Of a DNA stretch of 64,000 nt, positions 56,054 to 64,000 are shown piece by piece. Each line of letters opens with the position of its first letter. Within the stretch, counting starts at the first letter, position 1. Where the stretch lies: assembly GCA_030693705.1 (NCBI GenBank), contig JAUYAB010000068.1, positions 24,623 through 88,622 on the forward strand, written 5' to 3'. Made by a program: the position numbers and the translations under genes. The notes under the pieces were generated by a model. The model was not told the DNA's origin and did no database searches. It was given only the letters and a program-made list of their open reading frames with translations. The DNA is from Ignavibacteria bacterium. Its GTDB lineage: Bacteria > Bacteroidota > Ignavibacteria > Ignavibacteriales > Ignavibacteriaceae.

Positions 56054-56082
56054 TTGACAAAGAGTCTCAAGGGTAATATATT
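56054..56082 (+). promoter_or_regulatory. Strong promoter, probably giving a leaderless transcript
   Basis: Perfect TTGACA (56054-56059), a 17-nt spacer and TATATT (56077-56082). Only six bases separate the -10 from the ATG at 56089, so the predicted start of transcription coincides with the start codon. Confidence 0.65.
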
Positions 56083-56088
56083 TCACCC

Positions 56089-56484
56089 ATGAAAAAGCGA
56101 CTATTTATCTTTTTAACAATTATTTCTATTTCTTCGTTGCTTGGCGGAGTCTTTTTAGATTTCATTAATGCAAAGAACGAAGGCGAAAATGTTCGTGTGG
56201 AATGGAAAACTTCCGACGAAAAAAATGTTAAAGAATTTTTAGTTGAAAGAAAAACCTACCAGGGAGAATTTACTACTTTAGAAACCGTTAAACCCCAAGG
56301 ACCTAATTCGTATTATTCTTTCCTCGATCAAAATGCATATAAGGTTACCGATGTAATTTTTATTTATCGAATTAAAATTGTCGATTTCGATAATACTGTT
56401 TCCTTTACAAAAGAAGTTAGTGTTTCACATAATATTTCCGGCGTTAAAAGAACGTGGGGAAGCATAAAAGCGATGTTCAGATAG
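56089..56484 (+). CDS. Small secreted protein with fibronectin III-like domain
   Basis: A 131-residue exported protein with signal peptide (about residues 1-28) followed by a single beta-sandwich resembling FnIII-like domains of FCB secreted proteins (VRVEWKTSDEKNVKEFLVER, then YRIKIVDFDNTVSFTKEV). Function unknown, with adhesion or protein interaction plausible. Driven by the promoter immediately upstream, probably without an untranslated leader. Its end overlaps or abuts the SpoIID-like gene. Confidence 0.7.
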   Translation: MKKRLFIFLTIISISSLLGGVFLDFINAKNEGENVRVEWKTSDEKNVKEFLVERKTYQGEFTTLETVKPQGPNSYYSFLDQNAYKVTDVIFIYRIKIVDFDNTVSFTKEVSVSHNISGVKRTWGSIKAMFR

Positions 56485-56489
56485 TTTTT

Positions 56490-57794
56490 GTGCCTACTCC
56501 CTTTTCACTCCTAAAATTCCTCCTCCAATTTTTTAAGTCCTTATTTATTTTTTCATTCATCTTTCTTACTATTGTAAATAGTTTAAGTTGTTCCTCAACC
56601 GTTAGAAGTACTGAGCAATCCAGGACAGTTGTTATTAAGAAGGGGTATAAAATAGTAGCGAGTGAGAAAAATCAAATTCGCGTGCTGCTTGCCGAACAGC
56701 AAAATCCGGCGTTACTTACCATTAAAGGCTTGTACCGTTTAATTTCAGATAACGAAGAAATAGGACAATTGAAGCAAGGTGATAAACTAAATTTCAAACT
56801 CAATGGTGGGGGATTAAATGTAAAAATCAATTCGCGAGAAGTTGATGGGATAACTTTTTTATTTCAACCGATAGACTCAACAAGTGAAATTCTCTTTTCC
56901 GGCAAAAAATATAGCGGGGATTTCCTCGTTGTGTTTAGCGACAATAGCAAAATTTTGATCATTAACCGTTTACCAATGGATGATTATCTCCCGGGAGTTT
57001 TGCATCCTGAAATGGCGGTAAAGTCAAACCAACCTGAAAGGTACGAAGCGCTGAAAGCATTCGCAGTCTGCGCTAGAACTTTTGCGGAAACGAAAAGGTT
57101 AAAAGGGAACACTTACTACGATATTACCGATGATGTCCGCGATCAAGTTTTTGACGGCTGTGGAAGTTATACCGAACTTGATAAACAGGCTGTTACCGTT
57201 ACTTCAAATGAGATTTTAAAGTACAACGAAAAACTTGCAGAGGTATTTTATCACTCTGCTTGCGGCGGAATGTTGGAAGACCCCGCGAATGTCTTTTCCG
57301 GTAAAGTTGATGGATATTTGTCTTCCAAAAAAGATGGAGATGAAAAACCGAATTGCGAAATTTCTCCTACGTTTTATTGGAAAGAATCTTATTCTCAATC
57401 CGAACTGATGAATTTATTAAAGACAAAAAATCTGGTTAATAAAAAACAGAAAACCATAAAAGATATTGAGATCTCGGATGTGTTCTCTTCGGGAAGAGCA
57501 AAAGAACTCCGAATTATTTTTGACAAAGCTGATGATGTTACTTTGCATGGTCCGGAGATAAGAAGTTTTTTTATTAGAAAAGATACCAAAGGAATATTAC
57601 GCTCATCGCTCTTCACATTAGAAAAAGAAATTTCGAAAAGTGGATTAAAAAAAATTACTATCAACGGCAGAGGCAGCGGGCATGGTGTTGGTCTATGCCA
57701 ATGGGGCGCAATGAATCTTTCTTCTCAAGGAAAAAGTTATAACGAAATCCTTGATTTTTATTTTCACGGTTGTACTATAGGAAAAATTGAATGA
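56490..57794 (+). CDS. SpoIID/LytB domain protein (probable lytic transglycosylase or amidase enhancer)
   Basis: A membrane-targeted protein with the SpoIID domain: MDDYLPGVLHPEMA, ALKAFAVCARTFAE, HSACGGMLEDPANVF and the C-terminal GRGSGHGVGLCQWGAMNLSSQG (in part). SpoIID acts on peptidoglycan in sporulating Firmicutes; in this lineage it is presumably for cell wall turnover. The N-terminus is a long hydrophobic segment ending in LSCSS, a possible lipobox. The start is uncertain: GTG 56490 is chosen, and the frame also allows GTG 56454, overlapping the previous gene. About 434 residues. Confidence 0.85.
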   Translation: MPTPFSLLKFLLQFFKSLFIFSFIFLTIVNSLSCSSTVRSTEQSRTVVIKKGYKIVASEKNQIRVLLAEQQNPALLTIKGLYRLISDNEEIGQLKQGDKLNFKLNGGGLNVKINSREVDGITFLFQPIDSTSEILFSGKKYSGDFLVVFSDNSKILIINRLPMDDYLPGVLHPEMAVKSNQPERYEALKAFAVCARTFAETKRLKGNTYYDITDDVRDQVFDGCGSYTELDKQAVTVTSNEILKYNEKLAEVFYHSACGGMLEDPANVFSGKVDGYLSSKKDGDEKPNCEISPTFYWKESYSQSELMNLLKTKNLVNKKQKTIKDIEISDVFSSGRAKELRIIFDKADDVTLHGPEIRSFFIRKDTKGILRSSLFTLEKEISKSGLKKITINGRGSGHGVGLCQWGAMNLSSQGKSYNEILDFYFHGCTIGKIE

Positions 57795-58369
57795 TCCCAT
57801 CTAATCTTAAAATATTTCTTGCTTCAAAATCTCCGCGAAGAAAAAAATTGTTAGAACAAATCAATCTGCAGCCGGAAATTTTACATTGCCATTTTGACGA
57901 ATACTTCGATTCAAAAAAAAGAGTTCCAACAATCGCTAAATCACTTGCGTTCCAAAAAATGGAAGTAGCAAAAAATGAGAATAAAAAAGGCATTATAATT
58001 ACTGCCGATACGATTGTTGTTATTGATGGAAAAATTCTCGGTAAGCCGGAGTCTGTTAAGCAAGCAGTCGCAATGTTAAAAAGTCTCGGCGGAAGAAAGC
58101 ATTTTGTTTACACCGGTTTTTGTGTTTTCAATTCTCTAAACGGAAAGATGATCAACGATTACGAAAAAACCGAAGTTACTTTTAGAAAGTTAAAAGAAGC
58201 TGAAATAAAAGAGTATGTCGCCGGCGGAAGCCCGATGGATAAAGCCGGAGCCTATGGAATCCAGGATGATTACGGGGCAATCTTTATAGAAAAGATCAAC
58301 GGCTGCTATTATAATGTCGTAGGACTACCGCTGACAAAAGTTTATCAGGCGATATTGAAAGTTCTCTGA
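57791..58369 (+). CDS. maf: Maf-family nucleoside triphosphate pyrophosphatase
   Basis: House-cleaning pyrophosphatase hydrolysing dTTP/UTP and modified NTPs. The N-terminal FLASKSPRRKKLLEQI, the catalytic Asp region TADTIVVIDGKILGKP and DKAGAYGIQ are characteristic. The length of 192 residues is normal. It overlaps the SpoIID-like gene by 4 nt and abuts the flippase-like gene by 1 nt. Confidence 0.94.
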   Translation: MIPSNLKIFLASKSPRRKKLLEQINLQPEILHCHFDEYFDSKKRVPTIAKSLAFQKMEVAKNENKKGIIITADTIVVIDGKILGKPESVKQAVAMLKSLGGRKHFVYTGFCVFNSLNGKMINDYEKTEVTFRKLKEAEIKEYVAGGSPMDKAGAYGIQDDYGAIFIEKINGCYYNVVGLPLTKVYQAILKVL

Positions 58370-58370
58370 G

Positions 58371-59321
58371 ATGTTTGCGAAAGTTAAAAGAAATATTTTC
58401 ATCTCACTTGCCGCTGCCGGTTTACTTTATCTTATTTTTTCTCTTTATGCTGATTTTGACAAAGTCTTAAAAGCTTTTTCAATATTTAATTGGTTCCTTC
58501 TTCCTTTGCTTTTGCTTTTATCCTTTTCCAACTACGTTACACGGTTTTTAAAGTGGGATTTTTATTTACGGCTCTTAAAAATCAATATAAAAAAGATCGA
58601 TTCATTTTCTGTTTTTATGTCGGGCTTAATCATGAGCGTAACTCCAGGGAAAATGGGAGAGTTGTTAAAAGTCTATTTAATAAAACAAATTTCCGGTGAG
58701 CCGATCAGCAAAACCGCACCGATTATTTTTGCAGAAAGAATTACTGATTTTCTTTCACTTATTTTTATCGGACTTATCGGCGGATACGTTTATCATTTTG
58801 GAAGAGCAATAATCATTGCTGTGGGAATCTTTTTTGTTTTACTCACCATTGCGTTAACCAACCGAAACATAGGTGAAGCGATAATCGGATTCTTTTCGAA
58901 GATCAAGATCATAAAAAAATATGCAGAACATGCAAAAGAGGCGTATGAAAGTTCGTATCAAATGCTTCAGCCAAAACCTCTGTTGCAAATGTCGTTATTA
59001 AGTTTAGCTGCCTGGTTTTTTGAATGTTTGGGATATTACCTAATTCTCACTAATTTTCATGTAGAAATTTCTTTGCTTTGGGCTTCGTTCAGTTATGCAT
59101 TTGCAACAATAGTAGGTGCAATCTCTATGCTGCCCGGCGGTTTAGGAGTTACTGAAGGTTCATTGACGGTATTACTTCAACAAAAGCATTATTCTCTTGA
59201 TATTGCTTTTGCCTCCACATTTATCATAAGGATTGTTACCTTATGGTTCGCGGTTCTTGTAGGTGTTGTCAGTGTCCTGCTTTATCAAAAAAGATTTGGG
59301 AAAATAACGATTGAACAATAA
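58371..59321 (+). CDS. Flippase-like membrane protein (UPF0104, LPG synthase TM type)
   Basis: An integral membrane protein of 316 residues with about eight helices, in the lysylphosphatidylglycerol synthase transmembrane/AglD-like family (PF03706). Signature segments are SVTPGKMGELLKVYLI and the glycine-rich LPGGLGVTEGSLTVLL near residue 250. A lipid-linked substrate flippase role is general for the family, and the substrate cannot be inferred. Lies between maf and icd. Confidence 0.85.
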   Translation: MFAKVKRNIFISLAAAGLLYLIFSLYADFDKVLKAFSIFNWFLLPLLLLLSFSNYVTRFLKWDFYLRLLKINIKKIDSFSVFMSGLIMSVTPGKMGELLKVYLIKQISGEPISKTAPIIFAERITDFLSLIFIGLIGGYVYHFGRAIIIAVGIFFVLLTIALTNRNIGEAIIGFFSKIKIIKKYAEHAKEAYESSYQMLQPKPLLQMSLLSLAAWFFECLGYYLILTNFHVEISLLWASFSYAFATIVGAISMLPGGLGVTEGSLTVLLQQKHYSLDIAFASTFIIRIVTLWFAVLVGVVSVLLYQKRFGKITIEQ

Positions 59322-59341
59322 AATAGTGAATGGAGTTCTCA

Positions 59342-60592
59342 ATGAAAAAATACAAAAAAATTATTCTTCCAGCCGATGGTGAAAAAATCACCTTCGCAAA
59401 CGGTAATATCACCGTACCGGATAATCCCATAGTTTTATTTATAGAGGGCGACGGCATTGGTCCCGATATTTGGCGCGCTTCTAAATTGGTTTTTGATGAA
59501 GCTGTAAAAAAAGTTTATGGCGGCAAAAAGAAAATTGCCTGGGTAGAAGTCTACGCCGGTGAAAAAGCATTGAAGGTTTATGGAAAAGACAAATGGCTTC
59601 CGCAAGAAACCGTTGATGCAATAAAAGAATATTCTATTGCTATTAAAGGTCCATTAACCACTCCAATTGGCGGTGGAATAAGAAGTTTGAATGTTGCGTT
59701 GCGCCAGTTACTCGATCTCTTTGCTTGCGTTCGCCCGGTAAAATATTATCAAGGAACACCAAGCCCGATGAAACGTCCGCAGGATTTGGACATCGTTATC
59801 TTTAGAGAAAATACAGAAGATGTTTATGCCGGTATCGAATTTAAATCAGGATCACCGGAAGCTGAAGCTTTGATAAAATATATCAACACAAAATTTGATA
59901 AGAATATTAGAAAACTTTCCGGTATCGGTATTAAACCGATAAGCGAATTCGGTTCAAGACGTTTGGTGAAGAAAGCCATTGAGTTTGCAATTGCAAAAAA
60001 CCGTAAGAGTGTTACTCTCGTTCACAAGGGAAACATAATGAAATTTACCGAAGGTTCATTTAAAGAATGGGGCTACAAAGTTGCCAAAGAAGAGTTTGCT
60101 GATTTTGTTGTTACCGAAGATGAACTCTGGAAAAATTTTAACGGAAAAATGCCTGAAGGCAAAATCTTATTAAAAGATAGGATCGCCGACAGTATCTTCC
60201 AACAACTTTTATTACGCCCGAACGAATATGAAGTCTTAGCAACTCCAAATTTGAACGGCGATTACTTATCCGATGCCGCCGCTGCACAGGTTGGCGGATT
60301 GGGAATTGCTCCCGGTGCAAACATGAGCTATGAGACTGCAATCTTTGAAGCGACGCACGGAACGGCTCCAAAATACGCAGGACTTGATAAAGTTAATCCA
60401 GGTTCAGTTATTCTCTCCGGTGTGATGATGTTTGAATTTATGGGATGGACAAAAGTTTCAGCGTTGATCGAAAAAGCAATGAGAAAAACTATCAAATCAA
60501 AAGTAGTAACATACGATTTCGCACGTCTAACTAAAGGAGCGACAGAAGTTGGGTGCTATCGTTTTGCCGAAGAAATTGTAAAGAATTTATAA
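59342..60592 (+). CDS. icd: Isocitrate dehydrogenase (NADP)
   Basis: TCA-cycle enzyme producing 2-oxoglutarate. The start [18 protein letters not shown], the substrate serine in [27 protein letters not shown] and the coenzyme region [11 protein letters not shown] are present. An in-frame ATG at 59330 exists, but GGAG sits 6-7 nt before the ATG at 59342, giving 416 residues, the usual length. Follows the flippase-like gene. Confidence 0.96.
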   Translation: MKKYKKIILPADGEKITFANGNITVPDNPIVLFIEGDGIGPDIWRASKLVFDEAVKKVYGGKKKIAWVEVYAGEKALKVYGKDKWLPQETVDAIKEYSIAIKGPLTTPIGGGIRSLNVALRQLLDLFACVRPVKYYQGTPSPMKRPQDLDIVIFRENTEDVYAGIEFKSGSPEAEALIKYINTKFDKNIRKLSGIGIKPISEFGSRRLVKKAIEFAIAKNRKSVTLVHKGNIMKFTEGSFKEWGYKVAKEEFADFVVTEDELWKNFNGKMPEGKILLKDRIADSIFQQLLLRPNEYEVLATPNLNGDYLSDAAAAQVGGLGIAPGANMSYETAIFEATHGTAPKYAGLDKVNPGSVILSGVMMFEFMGWTKVSALIEKAMRKTIKSKVVTYDFARLTKGATEVGCYRFAEEIVKNL

Positions 60593-60604
60593 ATAACAGA
60601 TTTA

Positions 60605-60627
60605 TTGTTCCATAATGAATGGAACAA
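60605..60627. other. Perfect 9-bp hairpin between icd and the YtxH gene
   Basis: TTGTTCCAT, loop AATGA, ATGGAACAA. AT-rich stem, with no T tract directly following, so terminator function is doubtful; an operator or mRNA processing site is possible. Confidence 0.4.
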
Positions 60628-60653
60628 ATAAGAACTAATAAAAGGAGAAAGTT

Positions 60654-61073
60654 ATGTCAACAAAAGAAAGTAATATCAGTAAAGGTTTGTTAATCGGTTT
60701 TTTGACCGGCAGCGTTGTAGGAGCGGCAGTTGCACTGTTATACGCCCCTAAAAGCGGCAAAGAATTACGCCAGGATATTAAAGGAAAAGCTGATGAGCTT
60801 CTTGATGAAGCGGAAAAATATCTTGATGTAGCAAAAGAAAAAGCATCGATTATTTATAACGATGGTAAAAAAAAATCAGAACAATTAGTTGCTGAAGCAA
60901 AAGTTAAAGCAGATGTTCTTATCAAAGACGCTGAAAAAGTTTTTTCTGATGCGAGAGAAAAAGCCGGACAAGCAATTGCTACAGGTAAAGATGTTGTTGC
61001 TTCGGAAACCGATAAGATAAAAAATGCTTTTAAAGCCGGCGTCGATGCTTATAAAGACGCAAAAAATTCGTAA
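60654..61073 (+). CDS. YtxH domain protein
   Basis: A 139-residue membrane-associated protein with an N-terminal hydrophobic helix GLLIGFLTGSVVGAAVALLY and APKSGKELRQDI, the YtxH signature, then a long amphipathic, Lys/Ala/Glu-rich helix. These proteins are linked to general stress in Firmicutes; the function here is unknown. A strong AAGGAG precedes the start, and the next gene, a DUF948-type protein, follows 12 nt later. Confidence 0.86.
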   Translation: MSTKESNISKGLLIGFLTGSVVGAAVALLYAPKSGKELRQDIKGKADELLDEAEKYLDVAKEKASIIYNDGKKKSEQLVAEAKVKADVLIKDAEKVFSDAREKAGQAIATGKDVVASETDKIKNAFKAGVDAYKDAKNS

Positions 61074-61085
61074 CCGAAAAAGAAT

Positions 61086-61466
61086 ATGATTATTCAAATT
61101 TTTCAAGTCTTGCTGTTGGCATCCGCTACGGTGCTTTGTGTTGCGTTGGTCTATTATATTTTCCGGCTCACAAAATCATTTGAAAAGATGCAAACCGATA
61201 TTAGCCGCATCGCGGACGAAATCCATCCTTTGCTTGAGTCGTTTGACTCTTTAGCTCTTTCTATCAAGAACATTACAACCCATGCGGAAGAACAGATGGC
61301 TTCCGTTTCATGGGTCGTTAACTCGATAAAATCGCGCGTAGTGGACTTACTGGAAGTTGAGCGAAAAATAAGAGAAGGAATTGAAGCTCCGCTACTGAGT
61401 TTAACAACCAACTTAAATGCTGTTAAAAAAGGAATTGCAACTTTTGTGCAAAGACTAAAATTCTAA
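61086..61466 (+). CDS. DUF948/YtxG-like membrane protein
   Basis: A 126-residue protein with one N-terminal transmembrane helix (about residues 5-25) and a long helical coiled-coil tail (FEKMQTDISRIADEIHPLLESF). The pattern matches DUF948 (YtxG), commonly encoded next to YtxH, as here. No enzymatic motif is present. The two probably form a small envelope-associated stress module. Confidence 0.78.
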   Translation: MIIQIFQVLLLASATVLCVALVYYIFRLTKSFEKMQTDISRIADEIHPLLESFDSLALSIKNITTHAEEQMASVSWVVNSIKSRVVDLLEVERKIREGIEAPLLSLTTNLNAVKKGIATFVQRLKF

Positions 61467-61471
61467 CTTTT

Positions 61472-61491
61472 CCCCCCGCTACGCGGGGGGG
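61472..61491. other. GC-rich 8-bp hairpin upstream of the EF-G-like gene
   Basis: CCCCCCGC, loop TAC, GCGGGGGG, followed by one more G. It stands out against the AT-rich surroundings and lies just after the DUF948 stop. No T tract follows on either strand; it may block read-through or be an intergenic repeat of the ccgcTACgcgg kind. Confidence 0.5.
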
Positions 61492-61526
61492 TTCGATATT
61501 TATAATCCAAAACTAAGGAGTAAACC

Positions 61527-63617
61527 GTGAAAGAATATGGTCCAGAATCATTACGCAACATTGCATTAATCGGGCACGGAGGAACCGGCAAAACTTCGCT
61601 GTCCGAATTGTTCTTATTTACTGCCGGTGAATCAAATCGAATTGGTAGTATTGCTGAAGGAAACACCATCTCAGACTATTCCGCCAATGAAATTGAACGT
61701 CAATTCTCTATTTCTCTTTCCTTAATGCATCTCGACTGGAAAAACACAAAAATCAACATTTTAGATACCCCCGGATATTCCGATTTTATCGGTGAAGTTA
61801 AAGCCGGATTAAAAGTTTGCGATACCGCCGTATTAGTGCTTAAAGCGGTTGAAGGAGTTGAAGTCGGATCTGAAGCAGCAGCTCACTTTGTAACGGAATA
61901 TGAAATACCTTCTGCAATTATTATTAACAAATGCGATAACGAACATTCACGTTTTGAAGAGATCGTTGCTCAAGCAAAAGAAAGAATTACGGATGGAGCC
62001 GTTGTTGTAACTTTTCCCGCAAAACAAGGATTGGGATTTTCTTCCGTTGTTGACGTTGTTAAAATGAAAATGTTCACTTATGGTGAAGTTGGTTCGAAGA
62101 AAGTAACCGAAGAGGAAATCCCCGAAGCATTAAAAGCCAAAGCAGAACAATTAAGAACCGAATTGATTGAAAAAGTAGCTGAACTAAGCGAAGAATTGAT
62201 GAATAAATATTTCGAAGCCGGAACGCTTTCCGATGCTGATCTGGAAGTAGGAATTAAAACTTCTATCGTTAAAAGAAATCTTACCCCGGTTTTTGCTGCC
62301 TCTGCCGCAAAAGGAGTTGGAGTAAATAACTTCTTAGATTTTGTTGAAAAGTTTTTTCCAAATCCGGCTGATCGCGGTGATTTTGAAGTTAAGTTAAAAG
62401 ATAAAAATGAAAAAGTTTTTCTCCGTGTTGATCCGAAAGGGGAACCGGTAATGTTCATTTTCAAGATTGTCTCGGAGCCGCATGTTGGCGAACTTTCACT
62501 TTTTAAAGTTTATTCCGGTAAAGTAAACGCCGGTCTTGATCTTATAAATGAAGCGAATGGAAAGGGAGAACGTTTAAGTCAGCTTTCCGTTCTCAATGGA
62601 AGAACACGAAAAGAAGTAACTTATTTAGGCGCAGGTGATATTGGCGCAGTTGTAAAATTAAAAGACTCCCACTCAAGCAATACGCTTTCATCAAAAAATT
62701 TACCCGCTATCATTGATCCGATCATATTTCCGGAAGCAATTATTCGCGGTGCAATTATTCCCAAAGCAAAGGGAGAAGAAGATAAGATTGCAACTTGTTT
62801 GCACTCACTGCATGAAGAAGATCCATCATTCAACGTAAAATACGATCCCGAAATTGCTCAGACCGTCATCTCCGGTCAAGGTGAACTCCACCTAAATTTA
62901 GCCGTTAAACGATTAAAGGAACGCTATGGCGTTGATGTTGATCTGGTTGAGCCGAGAATTCCCTACCGTGAAACTATTCGCGGTAGAGTTGATGACGTTG
63001 AATATAAACATAAGAAACAATCCGGCGGAAGAGGACAGTACGGACACGTTCATTTTAAAATGGAACCGATGCCGAGAGGCGCAGGTTTTGAGTTTGTAAA
63101 TGCGATTGTCGGTGGAGTTATTCCGGGACGTTTTATTCCCGCAGTAGAAAAGGGAATAATTGAAACGATGGAAAAGGGAGTCATCTCCGGGAACAAAGTT
63201 GTTGACGTAAGAGTTACTTTGCATTTTGGTTCTTTCCATGATGTTGACTCTGATGAAATGTCCTTCAAGATCGCAGGCTCGATGTGTTTTAGAAAAGGCT
63301 TTACCGAATCAAAACCGGTATTGCTTGAACCGATCTATGAACTTGAAGTTAAAATGCCTGAAGAATGTATGGGTAACGTAATGGGAGATATATCCAGCCG
63401 GAGAGGAAAAATTCTCGGAATGGAAAGCGACGGGCATTTCCAGATTATCAAAGCCAATGTACCGTTGTCTGAACTCTATAAATACTCTTCAACACTGCGC
63501 AGTTTAACCGCAGGTAGAGGAAATCACAGAAGAAAGTTCTCGTACTACGAAGATGTTCCAAAGGAAATTGAGAACAAAATTGTAGAAGATTATAAAAAGT
63601 CCAAATTAGAAGGATAA
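61527..63617 (+). CDS. fusA: EF-G-like translational GTPase
   Basis: A 696-residue elongation factor G family protein with the five EF-G domains. The P-loop is GHGGTGKTS (residues 16-24, where canonical EF-G has AHVDAGKTT), G3 is DTPGYSDF with Tyr84 replacing the catalytic His, and G4 is NKCD (134-137). These are traits of the EF-G2/EF-G-like subfamily, so it may be a paralogue rather than the sole translocase. It starts with GTG behind AAGGAG. A strong terminator follows 34 nt after the stop. Confidence 0.88.
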   Translation: MKEYGPESLRNIALIGHGGTGKTSLSELFLFTAGESNRIGSIAEGNTISDYSANEIERQFSISLSLMHLDWKNTKINILDTPGYSDFIGEVKAGLKVCDTAVLVLKAVEGVEVGSEAAAHFVTEYEIPSAIIINKCDNEHSRFEEIVAQAKERITDGAVVVTFPAKQGLGFSSVVDVVKMKMFTYGEVGSKKVTEEEIPEALKAKAEQLRTELIEKVAELSEELMNKYFEAGTLSDADLEVGIKTSIVKRNLTPVFAASAAKGVGVNNFLDFVEKFFPNPADRGDFEVKLKDKNEKVFLRVDPKGEPVMFIFKIVSEPHVGELSLFKVYSGKVNAGLDLINEANGKGERLSQLSVLNGRTRKEVTYLGAGDIGAVVKLKDSHSSNTLSSKNLPAIIDPIIFPEAIIRGAIIPKAKGEEDKIATCLHSLHEEDPSFNVKYDPEIAQTVISGQGELHLNLAVKRLKERYGVDVDLVEPRIPYRETIRGRVDDVEYKHKKQSGGRGQYGHVHFKMEPMPRGAGFEFVNAIVGGVIPGRFIPAVEKGIIETMEKGVISGNKVVDVRVTLHFGSFHDVDSDEMSFKIAGSMCFRKGFTESKPVLLEPIYELEVKMPEECMGNVMGDISSRRGKILGMESDGHFQIIKANVPLSELYKYSSTLRSLTAGRGNHRRKFSYYEDVPKEIENKIVEDYKKSKLEG

Positions 63618-63651
63618 CAAAGACACCTCCTCATAGGTTAATTGATGTTCG

Positions 63652-63689
63652 AACCTCCAGGGTTTTTAAGACCCTGGAGGTTTTTCTTT
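63652..63689 (+). terminator. Rho-independent terminator of the EF-G-like gene
   Basis: AACCTCCAGGGT, 7-nt loop, ACCCTGGAGGTT: a 12-bp stem followed by a T-rich tract. Nothing else was recognised in 63690-63900. Confidence 0.92.
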
Positions 63690-63901
63690 TTACACTAAAA
63701 TGAAAATATTTCTTGGATAAATATATTTACATGTTTATGTTTGCAGAAGCAAAGGTTAATTAATCTACCCGATGCAGATCGTTCTTTGAATAGTTGAATC
63801 TTTCCCGGTTGTTTTTATTTAGATAACTGAAATTGTGGTGTTTTTTCTTTGTATACCTTTTGGCAGAATCCTGAGGTGTGGAAAAAGCCTGTTGGGGCAT
63901 T

Positions 63902-64000
63902 CTATTCTCTTACAACATTGGAGGCGCTAAGCGTATCTTTTGTTAGATCATTTTGCTTAAAAGGAAAGATTACTTCTATGATGGTTGATGGGTTATGTTT
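63902..64000 (-). CDS. Possible 3' end of a gene running in from the right edge
   Basis: On the minus strand a frame is open from the right edge to a TAG at 63904-63902, reading in a protein-like way (STIIEVIFPFKQNDLTKDTL). The opposite strand is also open from about 63831, with an unlikely aromatic-rich translation, consistent with being antisense. Too short to identify. Confidence 0.25.
   Translation of the reverse strand, partial: KHNPSTIIEVIFPFKQNDLTKDTLSASNVVRE

Noticed and set aside
63831..64000. Plus-strand open frame at the right edge
   Set aside because: Aromatic-rich, unlikely composition; better explained as antisense of the minus-strand frame ending at 63902.

Overview
The window is AT-rich, densely coded bacterial chromosome with many 1-4 nt gene overlaps. 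Good Shine-Dalgarno sequences (AAGGAG, GGAG) precede many genes, but several promoter-proximal genes have very short or no 5' leaders. Gene content (menaquinone synthesis, GlnRS beside GluRS, tandem secreted M3 peptidases, an MCE/Mla-type lipid transport cassette, DUF1343 protein) and -10 elements resembling TATATTTG suggest a member of the Bacteroidota/Ignavibacteriota side of the FCB group, most like Ignavibacteria. That assignment is inference; no rRNA is present. No tRNA, rRNA, CRISPR array, prophage or intact insertion sequence was seen.

Layout. 1-4422 (+): end of a division/cell wall cluster, murC (5' truncated)-ftsQ-ftsA-ftsZ. 4467-5789: a small zinc-ribbon protein and tsaC. 5770-13657 (-): a tightly packed chain purM, TatD-radical SAM fusion, dacB, menH, menB, menA, menE. 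13834-18767 (+): hrcA-grpE-dnaJ, then a ComEA-like protein, a PilM-like protein and rsmD. 18757-26191 (-): complete tryptophan operon trpE-G-D-C-F-aroF-trpB-trpA, preceded by a promoter, a 31-codon leader peptide with tandem Trp codons and an attenuator hairpin. 26602-34430 (+): a membrane NfeD/ClpP-like protease and three tandem M3 metallopeptidases. 34726-39034 (-): sucD, ndk, a Nudix hydrolase, a NamZ-like muramidase and a lipoprotein. 39392-46528 (+): UDP-glucose dehydrogenase, a secreted MetX-like hydrolase, a secreted HELGH metalloprotease-like protein, and an MlaE-MlaF-MlaD cassette whose ATPase subunit has lost its catalytic motifs. 46632-51833 (-): glnS, a DEAD-box helicase, gltX. 51909-53474 (-): a small accessory island with two toxin-antitoxin-type pairs, a possible gene remnant and inverted repeats. 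53589-55934 (-): a pseudo-histidine kinase with three receivers. 56089-63617 (+): secreted proteins, SpoIID-like protein, maf, a flippase-like membrane protein, icd, ytxH/DUF948 proteins and an EF-G-like GTPase closed by a strong terminator.

Most of the window is housekeeping. The features most worth following up are the trp attenuator, the catalytically dead ABC ATPase inside an otherwise normal Mla-type operon, the receiver-rich pseudokinase, the TatD-radical SAM fusion, and the cluster of secreted metallopeptidases.
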